Positions 18,822 through 27,389 of a stretch of 37,014 nucleotides of DNA are shown here, piece by piece (position 1 is the first letter of the stretch; the number at the start of each line of letters is the position of its first letter). The stretch covers positions 1-37,014 of the forward strand of contig JAQUAI010000020.1 of assembly GCA_028687335.1 (NCBI GenBank), read 5' to 3'. Position numbers and translations under genes: made by a program. The notes under the pieces are model-generated. The model had not been told where the DNA came from. It saw only the letters and a program-made list of their open reading frames with translations, and ran no database searches. The DNA comes from Gallionella sp. (GTDB taxonomy: Bacteria > Pseudomonadota > Gammaproteobacteria > Burkholderiales > Gallionellaceae).

Positions 18822-20420
18822 GTGAAAGCGCTGGATCAACTGCAAGACAATCTGCGTAATCTGAATCAGGTTGCATTGGCGCGGATTAAGCCCGGTGACG
18901 TGCTATCCATTCAAGCCGAGCGCGCGCGTTTACAGGCATGGCTGGGTGGTGTGGATGTGCCGGGAGATGAAATGGCCGCCACCATAGAAAACGCAATATT
19001 GGGCTATGAACAAAGCGGCCATATTCAAGGCGCGCGGCAATTACGGTTGATCTGCTACGGCTGCACCGAGTCGGTTGGAGCTAAAGCCTTTCGGCTGATC
19101 GAAGATTACGCGCATTTTGAAAAATTACTTGATTTTGTTGATCGGTACCACAGCCGTCCACGCACATTTCGCCAATGCTATCGGGGCTTGCTGAATGCCT
19201 ATTTTTCCTATGACCCGTACGCGCGAGATGCTCATCCTGCCGGGTGTGAAAACTGGCGCAAGCTAAGACAATTTCTTGCGACCAGACAAGGGCTGCTGCA
19301 TGTCGGTGGCTATGCGCCGGAGTGGATCGAGGTATTGGACGAGCATGCCGGATTATTGGGGGAGTTTCCAGCGCATGCCTACAAAAAAATGCTGGCTCAA
19401 GGCGACCACTCGGTACTGGCGACACTGGGAGAGTCACTTGGCATCGGCGAAAATTCATGGCTGTTTCGCTTGCTTATTCTCGCGAGCGTGGAAGATGCCT
19501 GCTACGAAGATGATGCCGAATTCAAAGAGCAACTCGCCAATATTTTGCTGTTACTTAACGACTATCCCCTGTATGCGGATACCGGCTTGACACTGCTGCT
19601 TGACCGTTACGCCAAATGTAGCGGGGCTGAAATCGACACCCTACTCAGAGACTATGCTGTAAAACTGTGGGGCAACCCTTGGTTGGCGGCCTCCGCGCAG
19701 AAATGGCAATGCGGTAGTGCAGCCAGACGCATGGTGGCGCGCTGGCTCAAACAGCACCTATTGGCGGAATACTTCTCGCTGCTGTCCGACGACGATGCCA
19801 AACAGGCTCGCCGCTTTAATTTCTGGTCGTTGTACTGCGACGATATTCAAGGCATGTACTTCGCGCTGGGCAAAAGTGCATTTGTGCGCGGCACACTTCC
19901 GCTGCATAAATTTAGGCGTGATGCCAAAGGACTGATCGTTCGTTTGTCGGAAGAAAAGAATGATCTGCATGCCTGCATCATGCAGTTTGAACATCGTCAT
20001 GCGGTGGAATTTAATCACCATAACAACGTCGCCTACTTTTACGACTCACGTCAGGGAATGCCCGGTTTTTACCTCAGCAAAGGCTGGCTGGAAGTTGGCG
20101 CATTAAGTGTGATTAATCTCCCGCAGAGCACCGAGGCTACCGCTCAAGCGAAACAACTGCGTCATCAGGACAGCAGAAGCCAAAGCTGGGAAGGACGCTT
20201 CGCTCACGAACTGGGTGTAACCGAAGGTGCCATTGCTGCATTTTGCCAACAGCATGCCTGCCGATATGAAGATGCCCGCGCAAAAAACGGCTACCGTTGG
20301 ATACGTCCAAGCGATATTGCTTCGCTCGGGCATATCGCGCAATCCATACTCGAAGCTTGGGGGTTCGCCCTATCGGGCGAACAGAATACCTACTTTCTCA
20401 AGGGCGAAAAGACCGCCTAA
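18822..20420 (+). CDS. zorC: Zorya type I component ZorC, EH-signature protein
   Basis: 532 aa, no signal peptide or membrane helix, so cytoplasmic. Position third after zorA-zorB, length near that of E. coli ZorC (about 560 aa) and a C-terminal region with FEHRHAVEFNHHNNVAYFYD (about 388-408) fit the EH_Signature family typical of ZorC. In type I systems ZorC binds DNA and works with the ZorD helicase-nuclease once the ZorAB motor has signalled. The start is a GTG at 18822; no in-frame ATG is nearer. The gene is followed at once by a convergent phosphoesterase gene: there is no room for zorD (about 1,000 aa in E. coli) nor for zorE. I recognise no nuclease motif inside this protein. Confidence 0.85.
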   Translation: MKALDQLQDNLRNLNQVALARIKPGDVLSIQAERARLQAWLGGVDVPGDEMAATIENAILGYEQSGHIQGARQLRLICYGCTESVGAKAFRLIEDYAHFEKLLDFVDRYHSRPRTFRQCYRGLLNAYFSYDPYARDAHPAGCENWRKLRQFLATRQGLLHVGGYAPEWIEVLDEHAGLLGEFPAHAYKKMLAQGDHSVLATLGESLGIGENSWLFRLLILASVEDACYEDDAEFKEQLANILLLLNDYPLYADTGLTLLLDRYAKCSGAEIDTLLRDYAVKLWGNPWLAASAQKWQCGSAARRMVARWLKQHLLAEYFSLLSDDDAKQARRFNFWSLYCDDIQGMYFALGKSAFVRGTLPLHKFRRDAKGLIVRLSEEKNDLHACIMQFEHRHAVEFNHHNNVAYFYDSRQGMPGFYLSKGWLEVGALSVINLPQSTEATAQAKQLRHQDSRSQSWEGRFAHELGVTEGAIAAFCQQHACRYEDARAKNGYRWIRPSDIASLGHIAQSILEAWGFALSGEQNTYFLKGEKTA

Positions 20421-20438
20421 GCAATAGCAGTTTGAGAG

Positions 20439-21266
20439 TTACCGTTTCACTTGTCTGCTTTGCCATATCCCGCTGATTTTTTGCGCCTGTGCTGTCGCGC
20501 CGAGCGGGGCGAGGTTGTACATTTCCAGCAGGGTGTGCAGCACAGTGTAGTGGTCGATGGCTTGCGCGCTTTTTTGCTTCTTGATCATCGCGCCGGCGAG
20601 GATGGTGACAATACGGTTGCCGCCCAAGTAGTTGTCTTCATCCCAAGTCAAAATCAGCAGACTGTTGTTTTTTTCCGCCCAGTCGAGATAGGGGGCGATG
20701 TGCTTTCTGAGCCAGTCGTCAGCCATGTAAAAGCTGCCGTCGTGCATATCGTGCAATTGGTCGGGGATGACGAAGGCAACGGTGGGGAGTGCGGCATAGT
20801 TAGCGGGAAAGCTGCTGAAAGGTTGATTCATCGCGGCAGGCAGTGCAGGCCAGTTGGCGATGGGGTTGTGCTTGCGCTGGTACGCGCCGGAGACACATAT
20901 GGGGTCGCCAGCCTGCGGCAATGATTCGGCGTAACTGGTGAAGCTCAGCCCAGCATCGATCAGGCGCGAGGCGAGGGTGTCGCCGCTGAAACTCAGCGGG
21001 CAGACATTACTGGTCACGCCCTGTGTTGAGCCGCTGAATAAAGCGAGATAGTTGGGCTGACTGGGATGGGTGATGCCGTAAGAGCGGGTGAATAGCGCGC
21101 CTCGCTGCGCCAGCGAGTGGATGTATGAGCCTTGATTAAGCTTGTCCATGATTTGCGCATAGCCGCGATTCTCCATGACCACCACCACAATGTGATCGGG
21201 ACGTGGCAAATTTTCAGCGCAGGCGGCGGACGAGAGCAGGGTAAACAATAAAGCGAGGATTTTCAT
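20439..21266 (-). CDS. secreted phosphoesterase, acid phosphatase/phospholipase C family
   Basis: 275-aa exported phosphoesterase (PF04185-type). A signal peptide is seen (MKILALLFTLLSSAACA, then ENLPRPDH). Core motifs are VVVVMENRGYAQIM (family metal/substrate Glu-Asn), THPSQPNYLALFSGS and LTWDEDNYLGGNRIV, with the C-terminal DHYTVLHTLLEMY found in this family. It would act in the periplasm on phosphate esters; the substrate is unknown. The frame is open further upstream inside mutM, but the ATG at 21266 overlaps the mutM stop (ATGA) and gives a clean signal peptide. The Ala-Ala-Cys at the cleavage region could alternatively be a lipobox. It is convergent with zorC and 18 bp from it; no link to defence is evident. 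Confidence 0.87.
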   Translation of the reverse strand: MKILALLFTLLSSAACAENLPRPDHIVVVVMENRGYAQIMDKLNQGSYIHSLAQRGALFTRSYGITHPSQPNYLALFSGSTQGVTSNVCPLSFSGDTLASRLIDAGLSFTSYAESLPQAGDPICVSGAYQRKHNPIANWPALPAAMNQPFSSFPANYAALPTVAFVIPDQLHDMHDGSFYMADDWLRKHIAPYLDWAEKNNSLLILTWDEDNYLGGNRIVTILAGAMIKKQKSAQAIDHYTVLHTLLEMYNLAPLGATAQAQKISGIWQSRQVKR

Positions 21267-22078
21267 TTTTGACATATTGGGCAATAAAAGCTGGAACGCT
21301 GACCTTGTTTGATTTGTTTGATTGGGTTGCCGCAACGACGGCATAGCTCGTGTGCGCGACCATAGACGAAGTAATGCTGCTGAAAATATCCTGCGCTACC
21401 GTCGCTGTGTACGAAATCGCGCAGCGTGCTGCCGCCCAGCTTGATGGCTTCGCGCAGGGTGGCGCGTATTTCACCAACTAGCAGTGTGCAACGCGGGCGG
21501 CTGAGTTTACCTGCGGCAAGTTGCGGTTTGATGCCGCTGCGGAACAGGGCTTCATTGGCGTAGATGTTGCCCACGCCGACGACGTGATGGTTGTCCATGA
21601 TGAACAGTTTGATCGCGGCGGTTTTGCCGCGTGTGATGCGGTAGAGATATTCGGCATCGAAACTGTCTGTTAATGGTTCGGGGCCGAGTGTCGCCAGCAG
21701 CGGGTGTTGCATAAGCTCGCCCTCATGCCATAACACTGCACCGAAACGGCGTGGGTCGCGCAGGCGCATCAACTGGCCGCTGTCGAGCAATAGGTCGAAA
21801 TGGTCGTGGCGTTGCGGTGGCGTGCCCTGCGGCAGGATGCGCAAACTGCCGCTCATGCCCAGATGCAGAATGAGCGTGCCGTGATCGAAGCGGACAAGAA
21901 TATATTTCGCGCGACGCTCCATCGAGCGGATGGACTGATTGCACAACAGTCGGGCAAGATCGGCGGGAATCGGCCAGCGCAGGCGTGGATGACGGATGAT
22001 GACATCCGTGACGATGCGTCCGGCGAGAAGGGGTTCCAGTCCGCGTAGCGTGGTTTCGACTTCGGGTAATTCGGGCAT
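21263..22078 (-). CDS. mutM: formamidopyrimidine-DNA glycosylase
   Basis: 271-aa base-excision repair enzyme removing 8-oxoguanine and formamidopyrimidines, with AP lyase activity. The N-terminus MPELPEVETTLRGLEPLL carries catalytic Pro2 and Glu3, and the conserved Lys lies in RRAKYILV. The H2TH region (GVGNIYANEALFRSGIKP) and the C-terminal zinc finger (CRRCGN ... CPIC) are intact. The stop overlaps the ATG of the phosphoesterase gene. It is divergent from the lipoprotein gene, with 98 bp between. Confidence 0.97.
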   Translation of the reverse strand: MPELPEVETTLRGLEPLLAGRIVTDVIIRHPRLRWPIPADLARLLCNQSIRSMERRAKYILVRFDHGTLILHLGMSGSLRILPQGTPPQRHDHFDLLLDSGQLMRLRDPRRFGAVLWHEGELMQHPLLATLGPEPLTDSFDAEYLYRITRGKTAAIKLFIMDNHHVVGVGNIYANEALFRSGIKPQLAAGKLSRPRCTLLVGEIRATLREAIKLGGSTLRDFVHSDGSAGYFQQHYFVYGRAHELCRRCGNPIKQIKQGQRSSFYCPICQK

Positions 22079-22176
22079 GGTGAATTTTGCTGTGATGATT
22101 GTGTTTGTGTGCTTGCCGCATATAGTATCGTGTCAGGCAAATGCTAGGCACGGAAACCCTTTTTTGAATTGAAATT

Positions 22177-22890
22177 ATGAGAAATTACGCCGCATTATTT
22201 TTGCTGATGACGCTATCGGCCTGCGCTGCCACCGCACCAGCCAACGGCGGTAAATCGGTACCGCAGGAAAAAGACCGTAACTCGCTTAGCCAGTTGGTGA
22301 AGACCGACATGGACAGGCTGGCCGATGTCGAGCTGCGCGAAAACACCGCCAGCCTGCGCCTGCTCATGCTCAAACTGTACAAGCGCAATCCGCGCGAATT
22401 GCGCAAAAGCAGCACTGGCGAGGCGGAAGAATGGGTAGGGCAGGTGTTCGATCAACGTGCCGATTGGCGCTTCAAAGACATCAACGAATTACAGGGAACG
22501 GATGCGATTCATCAGGCATTGCGTGCTGACTTTACCGGTGACCGAGTGCTGTCGCTGATCGTCGGTTTGCAAACCATGCTGGTTAAAGCGCACGGGGGCA
22601 AAAGCGAGTTTTATTTCACTGACAGTATTGATCCGCAATCGCTTTACAACGTGGCACGAAATCTGGAAATCGCGGTTTGGAAGCTCTCCAACGCGCGAGA
22701 TGATTACGGGCAGTTATTGCTGTTGAGTAACGAGATTAGCGATAGCGACCGCAATCTAAGCTTCGAGCGCGAGTTCGGCAAGATGATAGGAAGGCTGGAC
22801 TTGTATGCTGTGACGTTAGCAGAGAAATCGGAACGCACACTGACGCGAGTGGTACAGACGATGGCGACGGCGCTGTTTCTGCCGTTTTAG
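22177..22890 (+). CDS. lipoprotein of unknown function
   Basis: 237 aa. The signal peptide MRNYAALFLLMTLSAC ends in a lipobox (LSAC, lipidated Cys16), so it is an outer or inner membrane lipoprotein. The following residues AATAPAN contain no Asp at position +2, which suggests the outer membrane. The mature part is mostly helical and charged, with no motif I can name. It is divergent from mutM and followed by hairpins. Small lipoproteins of this kind next to mutM are known in betaproteobacteria, but I cannot assign a function. Confidence 0.75.
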   Translation: MRNYAALFLLMTLSACAATAPANGGKSVPQEKDRNSLSQLVKTDMDRLADVELRENTASLRLLMLKLYKRNPRELRKSSTGEAEEWVGQVFDQRADWRFKDINELQGTDAIHQALRADFTGDRVLSLIVGLQTMLVKAHGGKSEFYFTDSIDPQSLYNVARNLEIAVWKLSNARDDYGQLLLLSNEISDSDRNLSFEREFGKMIGRLDLYAVTLAEKSERTLTRVVQTMATALFLPF

Positions 22891-22896
22891 CCCAGC

Positions 22897-22934
22897 CTTT
22901 CCCCTCACATGGGGGAAAGAACCGATTCGGTTCT
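22897..22934. terminator. paired hairpins between convergent lipoprotein gene and queD
   Basis: CTTTCCCC (22897-22904) pairs perfectly with GGGGAAAG (22912-22919), a 7-nt loop hairpin. Directly after lies the near-palindrome AGAACCGATTCGGTTCT (22918-22934). The position between two converging genes suggests a bidirectional terminator. There is no strong U-tract. The second palindrome overlaps the right copy of the 26-bp inverted repeat. Confidence 0.55.
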
Positions 22935-22951
22935 AATGGATATTCTAGGTT
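22926..22951 (-). repeat. 26-bp inverted repeat, right copy (partner 15811-15836)
   Basis: Matches the reverse complement of the left copy at 24 of 26 positions. It ends exactly at the first base of the queD stop codon, so the segment between the two copies abuts a gene end on this side. Confidence 0.75.
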
Positions 22952-23394
22952 TAAGCGCGGCTGTAGTCCGCCCAGTTGTTTGGTGTTTCAAACAGGCGCA
23001 CGCGCTCAAGTTTGAGGTGGTTGCCGTAGGTGTCGCGGTATGCCTCAACTAGCAGCTCGAATGCGGCTTTAGCCAAGTTTTCCGCTGTCGGCACGACATC
23101 TAATACGACGGTTTTGTGGTTGGGTAGGGTGTTCAAAAAATCCAGCACAACACCATCATTGCGATACACCAGAAAAGCGTGATCCCACGCATCAACAACG
23201 CGCTCTTTGGCGATGCGTTTCACATCGGAAAAATCCATCACCATCCCCTGTTCGGATTGGCCCTCGGTGGCGATGATGTCGCCGGATAGCGTGATTTCGA
23301 TGGCATAGCGATGCCCGTGCAAATGTTTGCACTGGCTGTTGTGGTTGGGGATGCGATGTCCGGCATCAAATTCCAAGCGGCGGGTGATCTGCAT
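22951..23394 (-). CDS. queD: 6-carboxy-5,6,7,8-tetrahydropterin synthase
   Basis: 147-aa enzyme of the pathway from GTP to preQ0 and queuosine, converting dihydroneopterin triphosphate to carboxytetrahydropterin. Zn-binding histidines are seen in DAGHRIPNH and CKHLHGHRY, with the catalytic Cys in SQCKHLHGH. Length and the C-terminal LERVRLFETPNNWADY are typical of QueD rather than eukaryotic PTPS. It lies just downstream of tgpA on the same strand but appears to have its own -10 element. Confidence 0.93.
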   Translation of the reverse strand: MQITRRLEFDAGHRIPNHNSQCKHLHGHRYAIEITLSGDIIATEGQSEQGMVMDFSDVKRIAKERVVDAWDHAFLVYRNDGVVLDFLNTLPNHKTVVLDVVPTAENLAKAAFELLVEAYRDTYGNHLKLERVRLFETPNNWADYSRA

Positions 23395-23423
23395 GATGTG
23401 AATGGCAGGTTGAAGTGGCGCGG

Positions 23424-23429
23424 ATTATA
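23424..23429 (-). promoter_or_regulatory. candidate -10 element for queD
   Basis: A perfect TATAAT on the minus strand followed by CCGCGCC, the same -10 plus discriminator as the rplU promoter. It overlaps the tgpA stop codon and lies about 30 bp before the queD ATG. The -35 region is poor, so activity is uncertain. Confidence 0.45.
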
Positions 23430-25353
23430 CCTTTACCGCACGGATGCGTTGCAGGAATGCCTGTTGCGTGACGGTATCGGGATGCTCGCCGTAACGTAGT
23501 GCGATGTAACGTTCGGAGATGTCATGTAAGGTCGCAGCCAATTCCGGCCGCGCGGCGGCGATGCGCGCTGCGTAGTCGCGCGGGCCTTCGTGTGGCGCGC
23601 GTGGCAGTCCGGCTTTTGCCAGTTTGCGGCAGAGCTTGAGCCACGCCGCTTGAGTGACATCGGTTTCGCGTTTGAATAAGTGGCGCAGCATGACCAGCGC
23701 AAACAGTGCGATAACGAGCCCCAGCCCGGCGGCCATGTTGAGTGCCATCGTTTGCCAATTCACCGACTCCATGCCGAGGCGGGTGAGGAATGCGAATTGC
23801 AACTCGGTGTTGTAGCCCAGCACCCACTGGTTCCAACGATTCGATACGGCATCCCAGTTCAAGCGCAGTTCGCGCAGCCATTGCGGCGGATTGCGCGCCA
23901 TGAACGGCATGGCGGCATTGTCCGGTACGGCGGCGGCAAGCCCGCGTTCGACGCGTGCAGGGGCAATGGCGGCGGTGGGGTCGATGCGTACCCAGCCGCG
24001 TTTATCCAGCCACACTTCGGCCCAAGCGTGCGCGTCCGACTGGCGCACGATGTAGTAACCGCCGGTGTCGTTATATTCACCGCCCTGATAGCCGGTGACA
24101 ACGCGTGCCGGTATGTGTGCGGCGCGCATCAGGAATACAAAGCTGGAGGCGTAGTGTTCGCAGAATCCCTGTTTGGTGCCGAATAAAAATTCATCCACGC
24201 TGTGTACGCCCAGCATGGGTGGCTCTAGCGTGTAGCGGAAACCTTCGCGGTTGAAGTGACGCAGTGCGGTGTTAATCAGTGCATCGTCATTGCGGCTTTC
24301 CGCGCGCCAGCGGGCGGCTAGTTCCAGCGCTTTCGGGTTGAGTTGGGGCGGAAGCTGCAAGGCGCGTTGTAGTTGTCGCTCCGACTCGCGCAAATTGGCA
24401 TGGTAAGTGAGGTGCGAGCTGGCTTCGTAGCGCAAGCGAGTTTTCACTGGCTCTTTGCGCGTCATCTGAAAGTCGTAGCTGAGGCGGGCATCGTCGGAGA
24501 TTTTTTCCGGCATATCCAGCAAAAACAGCCAAGTTTTATTGTGTGGCTCCAGTGTCACGCTATAGCTGACTTCATTGGCGGTATCGCTAAATTCAGGCGG
24601 CGACATGATTGAGGTTCTGCCCGGTGTCCATGTGCGCCCATCAAAATCCCACAATACCGGCCCGCGCCAATACATCTGATCGCGGCGCGGTGGAGCCTCC
24701 GCATAGGTGACGCGAAATGCAACTTCGTCCGACAACGACAAGCGGCTAAAACTGCCGGGAGACATTTTGTCGTCCAAGCCGCTGCTGGCATAAGCATCCT
24801 GCGGCAAACCCCATAACGGCCCCTGCACACGCGGGAACAGTACGAACAACACCAGCGTGAGCGGGATGGCTTGCAGCAGCAATACACCAGCGATGCGTAG
24901 TCGTGGCTTGAGCGGAACGCGGGCGGCATTGAGATGTACCCAAGCGGTGACCACCACCAGCAAGGTGGCCAGCATGTAAAGCGCGGTGGGGATGCTTTGC
25001 GAGTAGAAAAAATTAGTGATGATGATGAAGCAGGCGAGATAGATCATTACCATCGCATCGCGCGGTTGGCGCAGTTCCATGAATTTCAACGCAGTGAGCA
25101 ATAGCAGCAAGGTCACGCCGACTTCGCGTCCGAATAGCGTGTGAAAACTGATGAGAATGCCGCCCACGCTGCCGAGCGTGACGAGTGTTAGCAGCCAGCG
25201 CGCGGGTAGCGAATTACCGCTGGCGGCGAGATAAGCGCGCCACAGCAGCAATGCGGCGCACAGCGCATTGACCCACAACGGCAGATGGTCGGCGTGTGGT
25301 GCGATCACCATCAAGATGGCAAGCAACAAACCAAAAATGAGGGACTTAGTCAT
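23425..25353 (-). CDS. tgpA: TgpA-type membrane transglutaminase-like protease
   Basis: 642 aa. The N-terminal half (DUF3488, about 1-190) has several membrane helices. A periplasmic transglutaminase-like domain follows with the triad Cys398 (GFCEHYAS), His442 (SDAHAWAEVW) and Asp458 (RIDPTAA). One more helix lies near 550-570, then a short C-terminal DUF4129-like region. The Pseudomonas homologue is essential; the biochemical role of the family is not settled. The frame is open upstream to 25617 inside the DUF58 gene, but the ATG at 25353 overlaps the DUF58 stop (TAATG) and starts with a proper membrane helix. It is the third gene of a moxR-DUF58-tgpA operon. Confidence 0.92.
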   Translation of the reverse strand: MTKSLIFGLLLAILMVIAPHADHLPLWVNALCAALLLWRAYLAASGNSLPARWLLTLVTLGSVGGILISFHTLFGREVGVTLLLLLTALKFMELRQPRDAMVMIYLACFIIITNFFYSQSIPTALYMLATLLVVVTAWVHLNAARVPLKPRLRIAGVLLLQAIPLTLVLFVLFPRVQGPLWGLPQDAYASSGLDDKMSPGSFSRLSLSDEVAFRVTYAEAPPRRDQMYWRGPVLWDFDGRTWTPGRTSIMSPPEFSDTANEVSYSVTLEPHNKTWLFLLDMPEKISDDARLSYDFQMTRKEPVKTRLRYEASSHLTYHANLRESERQLQRALQLPPQLNPKALELAARWRAESRNDDALINTALRHFNREGFRYTLEPPMLGVHSVDEFLFGTKQGFCEHYASSFVFLMRAAHIPARVVTGYQGGEYNDTGGYYIVRQSDAHAWAEVWLDKRGWVRIDPTAAIAPARVERGLAAAVPDNAAMPFMARNPPQWLRELRLNWDAVSNRWNQWVLGYNTELQFAFLTRLGMESVNWQTMALNMAAGLGLVIALFALVMLRHLFKRETDVTQAAWLKLCRKLAKAGLPRAPHEGPRDYAARIAAARPELAATLHDISERYIALRYGEHPDTVTQQAFLQRIRAVKV

Positions 25354-26300
25354 TAACTTAGCCCGAACAAAGCGATTCGTTTCAGACAGGCATCGCGGTG
25401 TGCGCTGCCGTGTTCGGGTGGTAGTTCGCCATCTGGCATGCGCAAGCCGTAGCGGTAACCTTGCGCTTCCGCCTCTAATACCCAGCGTGTCATGCGCGCG
25501 AGTTTGTGTTCGATATTGATTTCCGGTGCGGCAGCAAAATCCAGCCATAACTCTTCGCCGATCTGCGTGGAAAATTGCTTCACTTGCAAACCTTGTTCGC
25601 GCGCATAGGCTTTCCACGCGATACGAGGTAGCGCGTCGCCCGCCACGTAGTTGCGTAAGCCGGCAAAGTCATCGTCGCCCGCGACCGCGCGTTTGCCCGC
25701 GCCATCGGGCGCATCACCGGGAGGCAATGCCGCTTCCGGCAACGGTTGCGGATAGACCAGACAGGGCGTATCGAAGTGCAGATACGACCATGCGTGAAAT
25801 AAACCGAGCGGAAACTCGGTGTATAGCGTAATTCTGCCGGTGGTTAGCCAGCCGCGATGCGTTGAGGTTTGCGGATAAATGACTTCGGCGTGTTGTCGCG
25901 CAGGCACGTCAATCACGACCGCTGTTCCATCCTGCCCGCGCAGCATGAGTTGGTGGCGGTCCAGCTTGCTCGGATTATGGAAATGGAAAATGAAATGCGC
26001 CGCTTCCCCGCAAAACACTGCATCGGCACGTCCTGCTCGGATTTCGATATGCGCGAGGTTGCGAAAGGCGTGCAGCATGGACATCACTGCCATCATCGCC
26101 AGCAGAAAAGTCAGCACATAGCCCAGACTCAGGTTGTAGTTGATGTCGCCTAGCAGCATCAGCACCAGCACGAAACCGAGCATCAATCCTTGTTTGGTCG
26201 GCAGGATAAAAATGCGGCGTTGGGTGAGCGTGACAGTTCCTTGCTCGATCTTCGGGCGGAACAGCCAAGTGCGGAAGCGTTGTTGCAAGCGGGTAAACAC
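25353..26300 (-). CDS. DUF58 domain protein of the MoxR operon
   Basis: 315-aa protein with two adjacent membrane helices near residues 35-80 and a cytoplasmic or periplasmic C-terminal part. The DUF58 signature lies at about 200-240 (FAGLRNYVAGDALPRIAWKA and QGLQVKQFSTQ). In the family this region is distantly related to von Willebrand A domains. It probably forms a complex with the MoxR ATPase, whose gene ends 4 bp upstream, and TgpA, whose gene overlaps downstream; such sets are thought to act as chaperone or envelope maturation modules. Confidence 0.9.
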   Translation of the reverse strand: MFTRLQQRFRTWLFRPKIEQGTVTLTQRRIFILPTKQGLMLGFVLVLMLLGDINYNLSLGYVLTFLLAMMAVMSMLHAFRNLAHIEIRAGRADAVFCGEAAHFIFHFHNPSKLDRHQLMLRGQDGTAVVIDVPARQHAEVIYPQTSTHRGWLTTGRITLYTEFPLGLFHAWSYLHFDTPCLVYPQPLPEAALPPGDAPDGAGKRAVAGDDDFAGLRNYVAGDALPRIAWKAYAREQGLQVKQFSTQIGEELWLDFAAAPEINIEHKLARMTRWVLEAEAQGYRYGLRMPDGELPPEHGSAHRDACLKRIALFGLS

Positions 26301-26304
26301 GATG

Positions 26305-27222
26305 TCAGGGAATCGCGACGGCCTCGATCAGCGCGTGCGCCAAGCTGTCGCTGTTTTGTTTCGCGCGCTCGTCGGTGCTTTGCAGGCGGTGGCTGACTAC
26401 GCCGGGCAACACGGCTTGCACGTCTTCCGGTAATACGGCATTGCGTCCGTCGAGAAATGCCCAAGCACGCGCGGCGGCGAGTAGCGAAAGCCCCGCACGC
26501 GGGCTGAGACCGTGGTGGTAAAGCGTCGATTCGCGGGTGTGACGCAAGATCGCTTGCACGTAATCGAGCAGGGCGGGCGAGACGGCAACCTGTTTGACGC
26601 GCTGTTGTAGTTCGAGCAATTCAGCACTGTTCATCTGCGGTTTGAGTTGGGCGACGATTTCGCGCCGGTCAACGCCGGAGAGTAAGCCGCGCTCGGCTTG
26701 TGCATCGGGATAGCCCATCTGGATACGCATCAGGAAACGGTCGAGTTGCGATTCTGGCAGGGGGAAAGTGCCGATCTGGTGAGTCGGGTTTTGTGTGGCA
26801 ATCACGAAGAAAGGCGCGGGCAGCGCGCGCGTTGCTCCTTCGATGGTCACTTGCTGTTCTTCCATCGCTTCCAGTAGCGCGCTTTGCGCTTTTGGGGTGG
26901 CGCGATTGACTTCGTCCGCCAATACCATCTGGGCAAAAATCGGCCCCGGATGAAATACGAATTCGCTGGTGTCGCGTTGGTAAACCGATACGCCGAGAAT
27001 GTCGGCGGGCAGTAGGTCACTGGTGAATTGGATACGTTGGAACTGCAAACCCAGCGTGTGCGCCAGCACATGTACCAGCGTGGTTTTTCCTACGCCGGGT
27101 AGGTCTTCGATTAGCAAATGTCCGCGTGCCAACATACAGGCCAGCGCAAGTCTGATCTGGCGCGGCTTGCCGAGGATGATTTGTTCGGCCTGAGTGATAA
27201 CGTTGTGTAGTGGATGGGTCAT
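26305..27222 (-). CDS. MoxR-family AAA+ ATPase
   Basis: 305-aa AAA+ ATPase with Walker A DLPGVGKTTLV, Walker B MVLADEVNRATPKAQSALLE, sensor 1 VIATQNPTHQIGTFPLPESQ and the C-terminal lid (SPRAGLSLLAAARAWAFLDG) of the MoxR group. Such proteins act as metal-insertion or assembly chaperones with DUF58/VWA partners. It is the first gene of the moxR-DUF58-tgpA operon; no clear promoter is found in the 167 bp upstream. Confidence 0.93.
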   Translation of the reverse strand: MTHPLHNVITQAEQIILGKPRQIRLALACMLARGHLLIEDLPGVGKTTLVHVLAHTLGLQFQRIQFTSDLLPADILGVSVYQRDTSEFVFHPGPIFAQMVLADEVNRATPKAQSALLEAMEEQQVTIEGATRALPAPFFVIATQNPTHQIGTFPLPESQLDRFLMRIQMGYPDAQAERGLLSGVDRREIVAQLKPQMNSAELLELQQRVKQVAVSPALLDYVQAILRHTRESTLYHHGLSPRAGLSLLAAARAWAFLDGRNAVLPEDVQAVLPGVVSHRLQSTDERAKQNSDSLAHALIEAVAIP

Positions 27223-27262
27223 GGTATTTTCTTCAGATTTAAGTAAGTGCGCCCTCGATACA

Positions 27263-27327
27263 CCGCGCTTTGCGCGGCACTGATGGAACTACTAGCCAAT
27301 CCACTAAGCCAGCAAGCTGGCAAGTGG
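27263..27327. terminator. two strong hairpins between DUF2164 gene and moxR
   Basis: CCGCGC/GCGCGG (27263-27268/27272-27277, 3-nt loop) is followed by a nested hairpin: CCACT/AGTGG (27301-27305/27323-27327) around GCCAGC/GCTGGC (27308-27313/27316-27321). They lie downstream of the DUF2164 gene and upstream of moxR on the minus strand. There is no U-tract, so they are either non-canonical terminators or structure in the moxR leader. The 167-bp gap holds nothing else that I recognise. Confidence 0.4.
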
Positions 27328-27389
27328 CTGGTTATCGGGACGAACGGGGGGCGGTGCTCAATAAGTTCGTTCATAGTGTTTGGTGTGTG

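Noticed and set aside
20421..22890. A hidden or split zorD or zorE gene downstream of zorC
   Set aside because: All sequence from 20439 to 22890 is taken up by recognisable phosphoesterase, mutM and lipoprotein genes; I saw no helicase or HNH nuclease motif in any frame.
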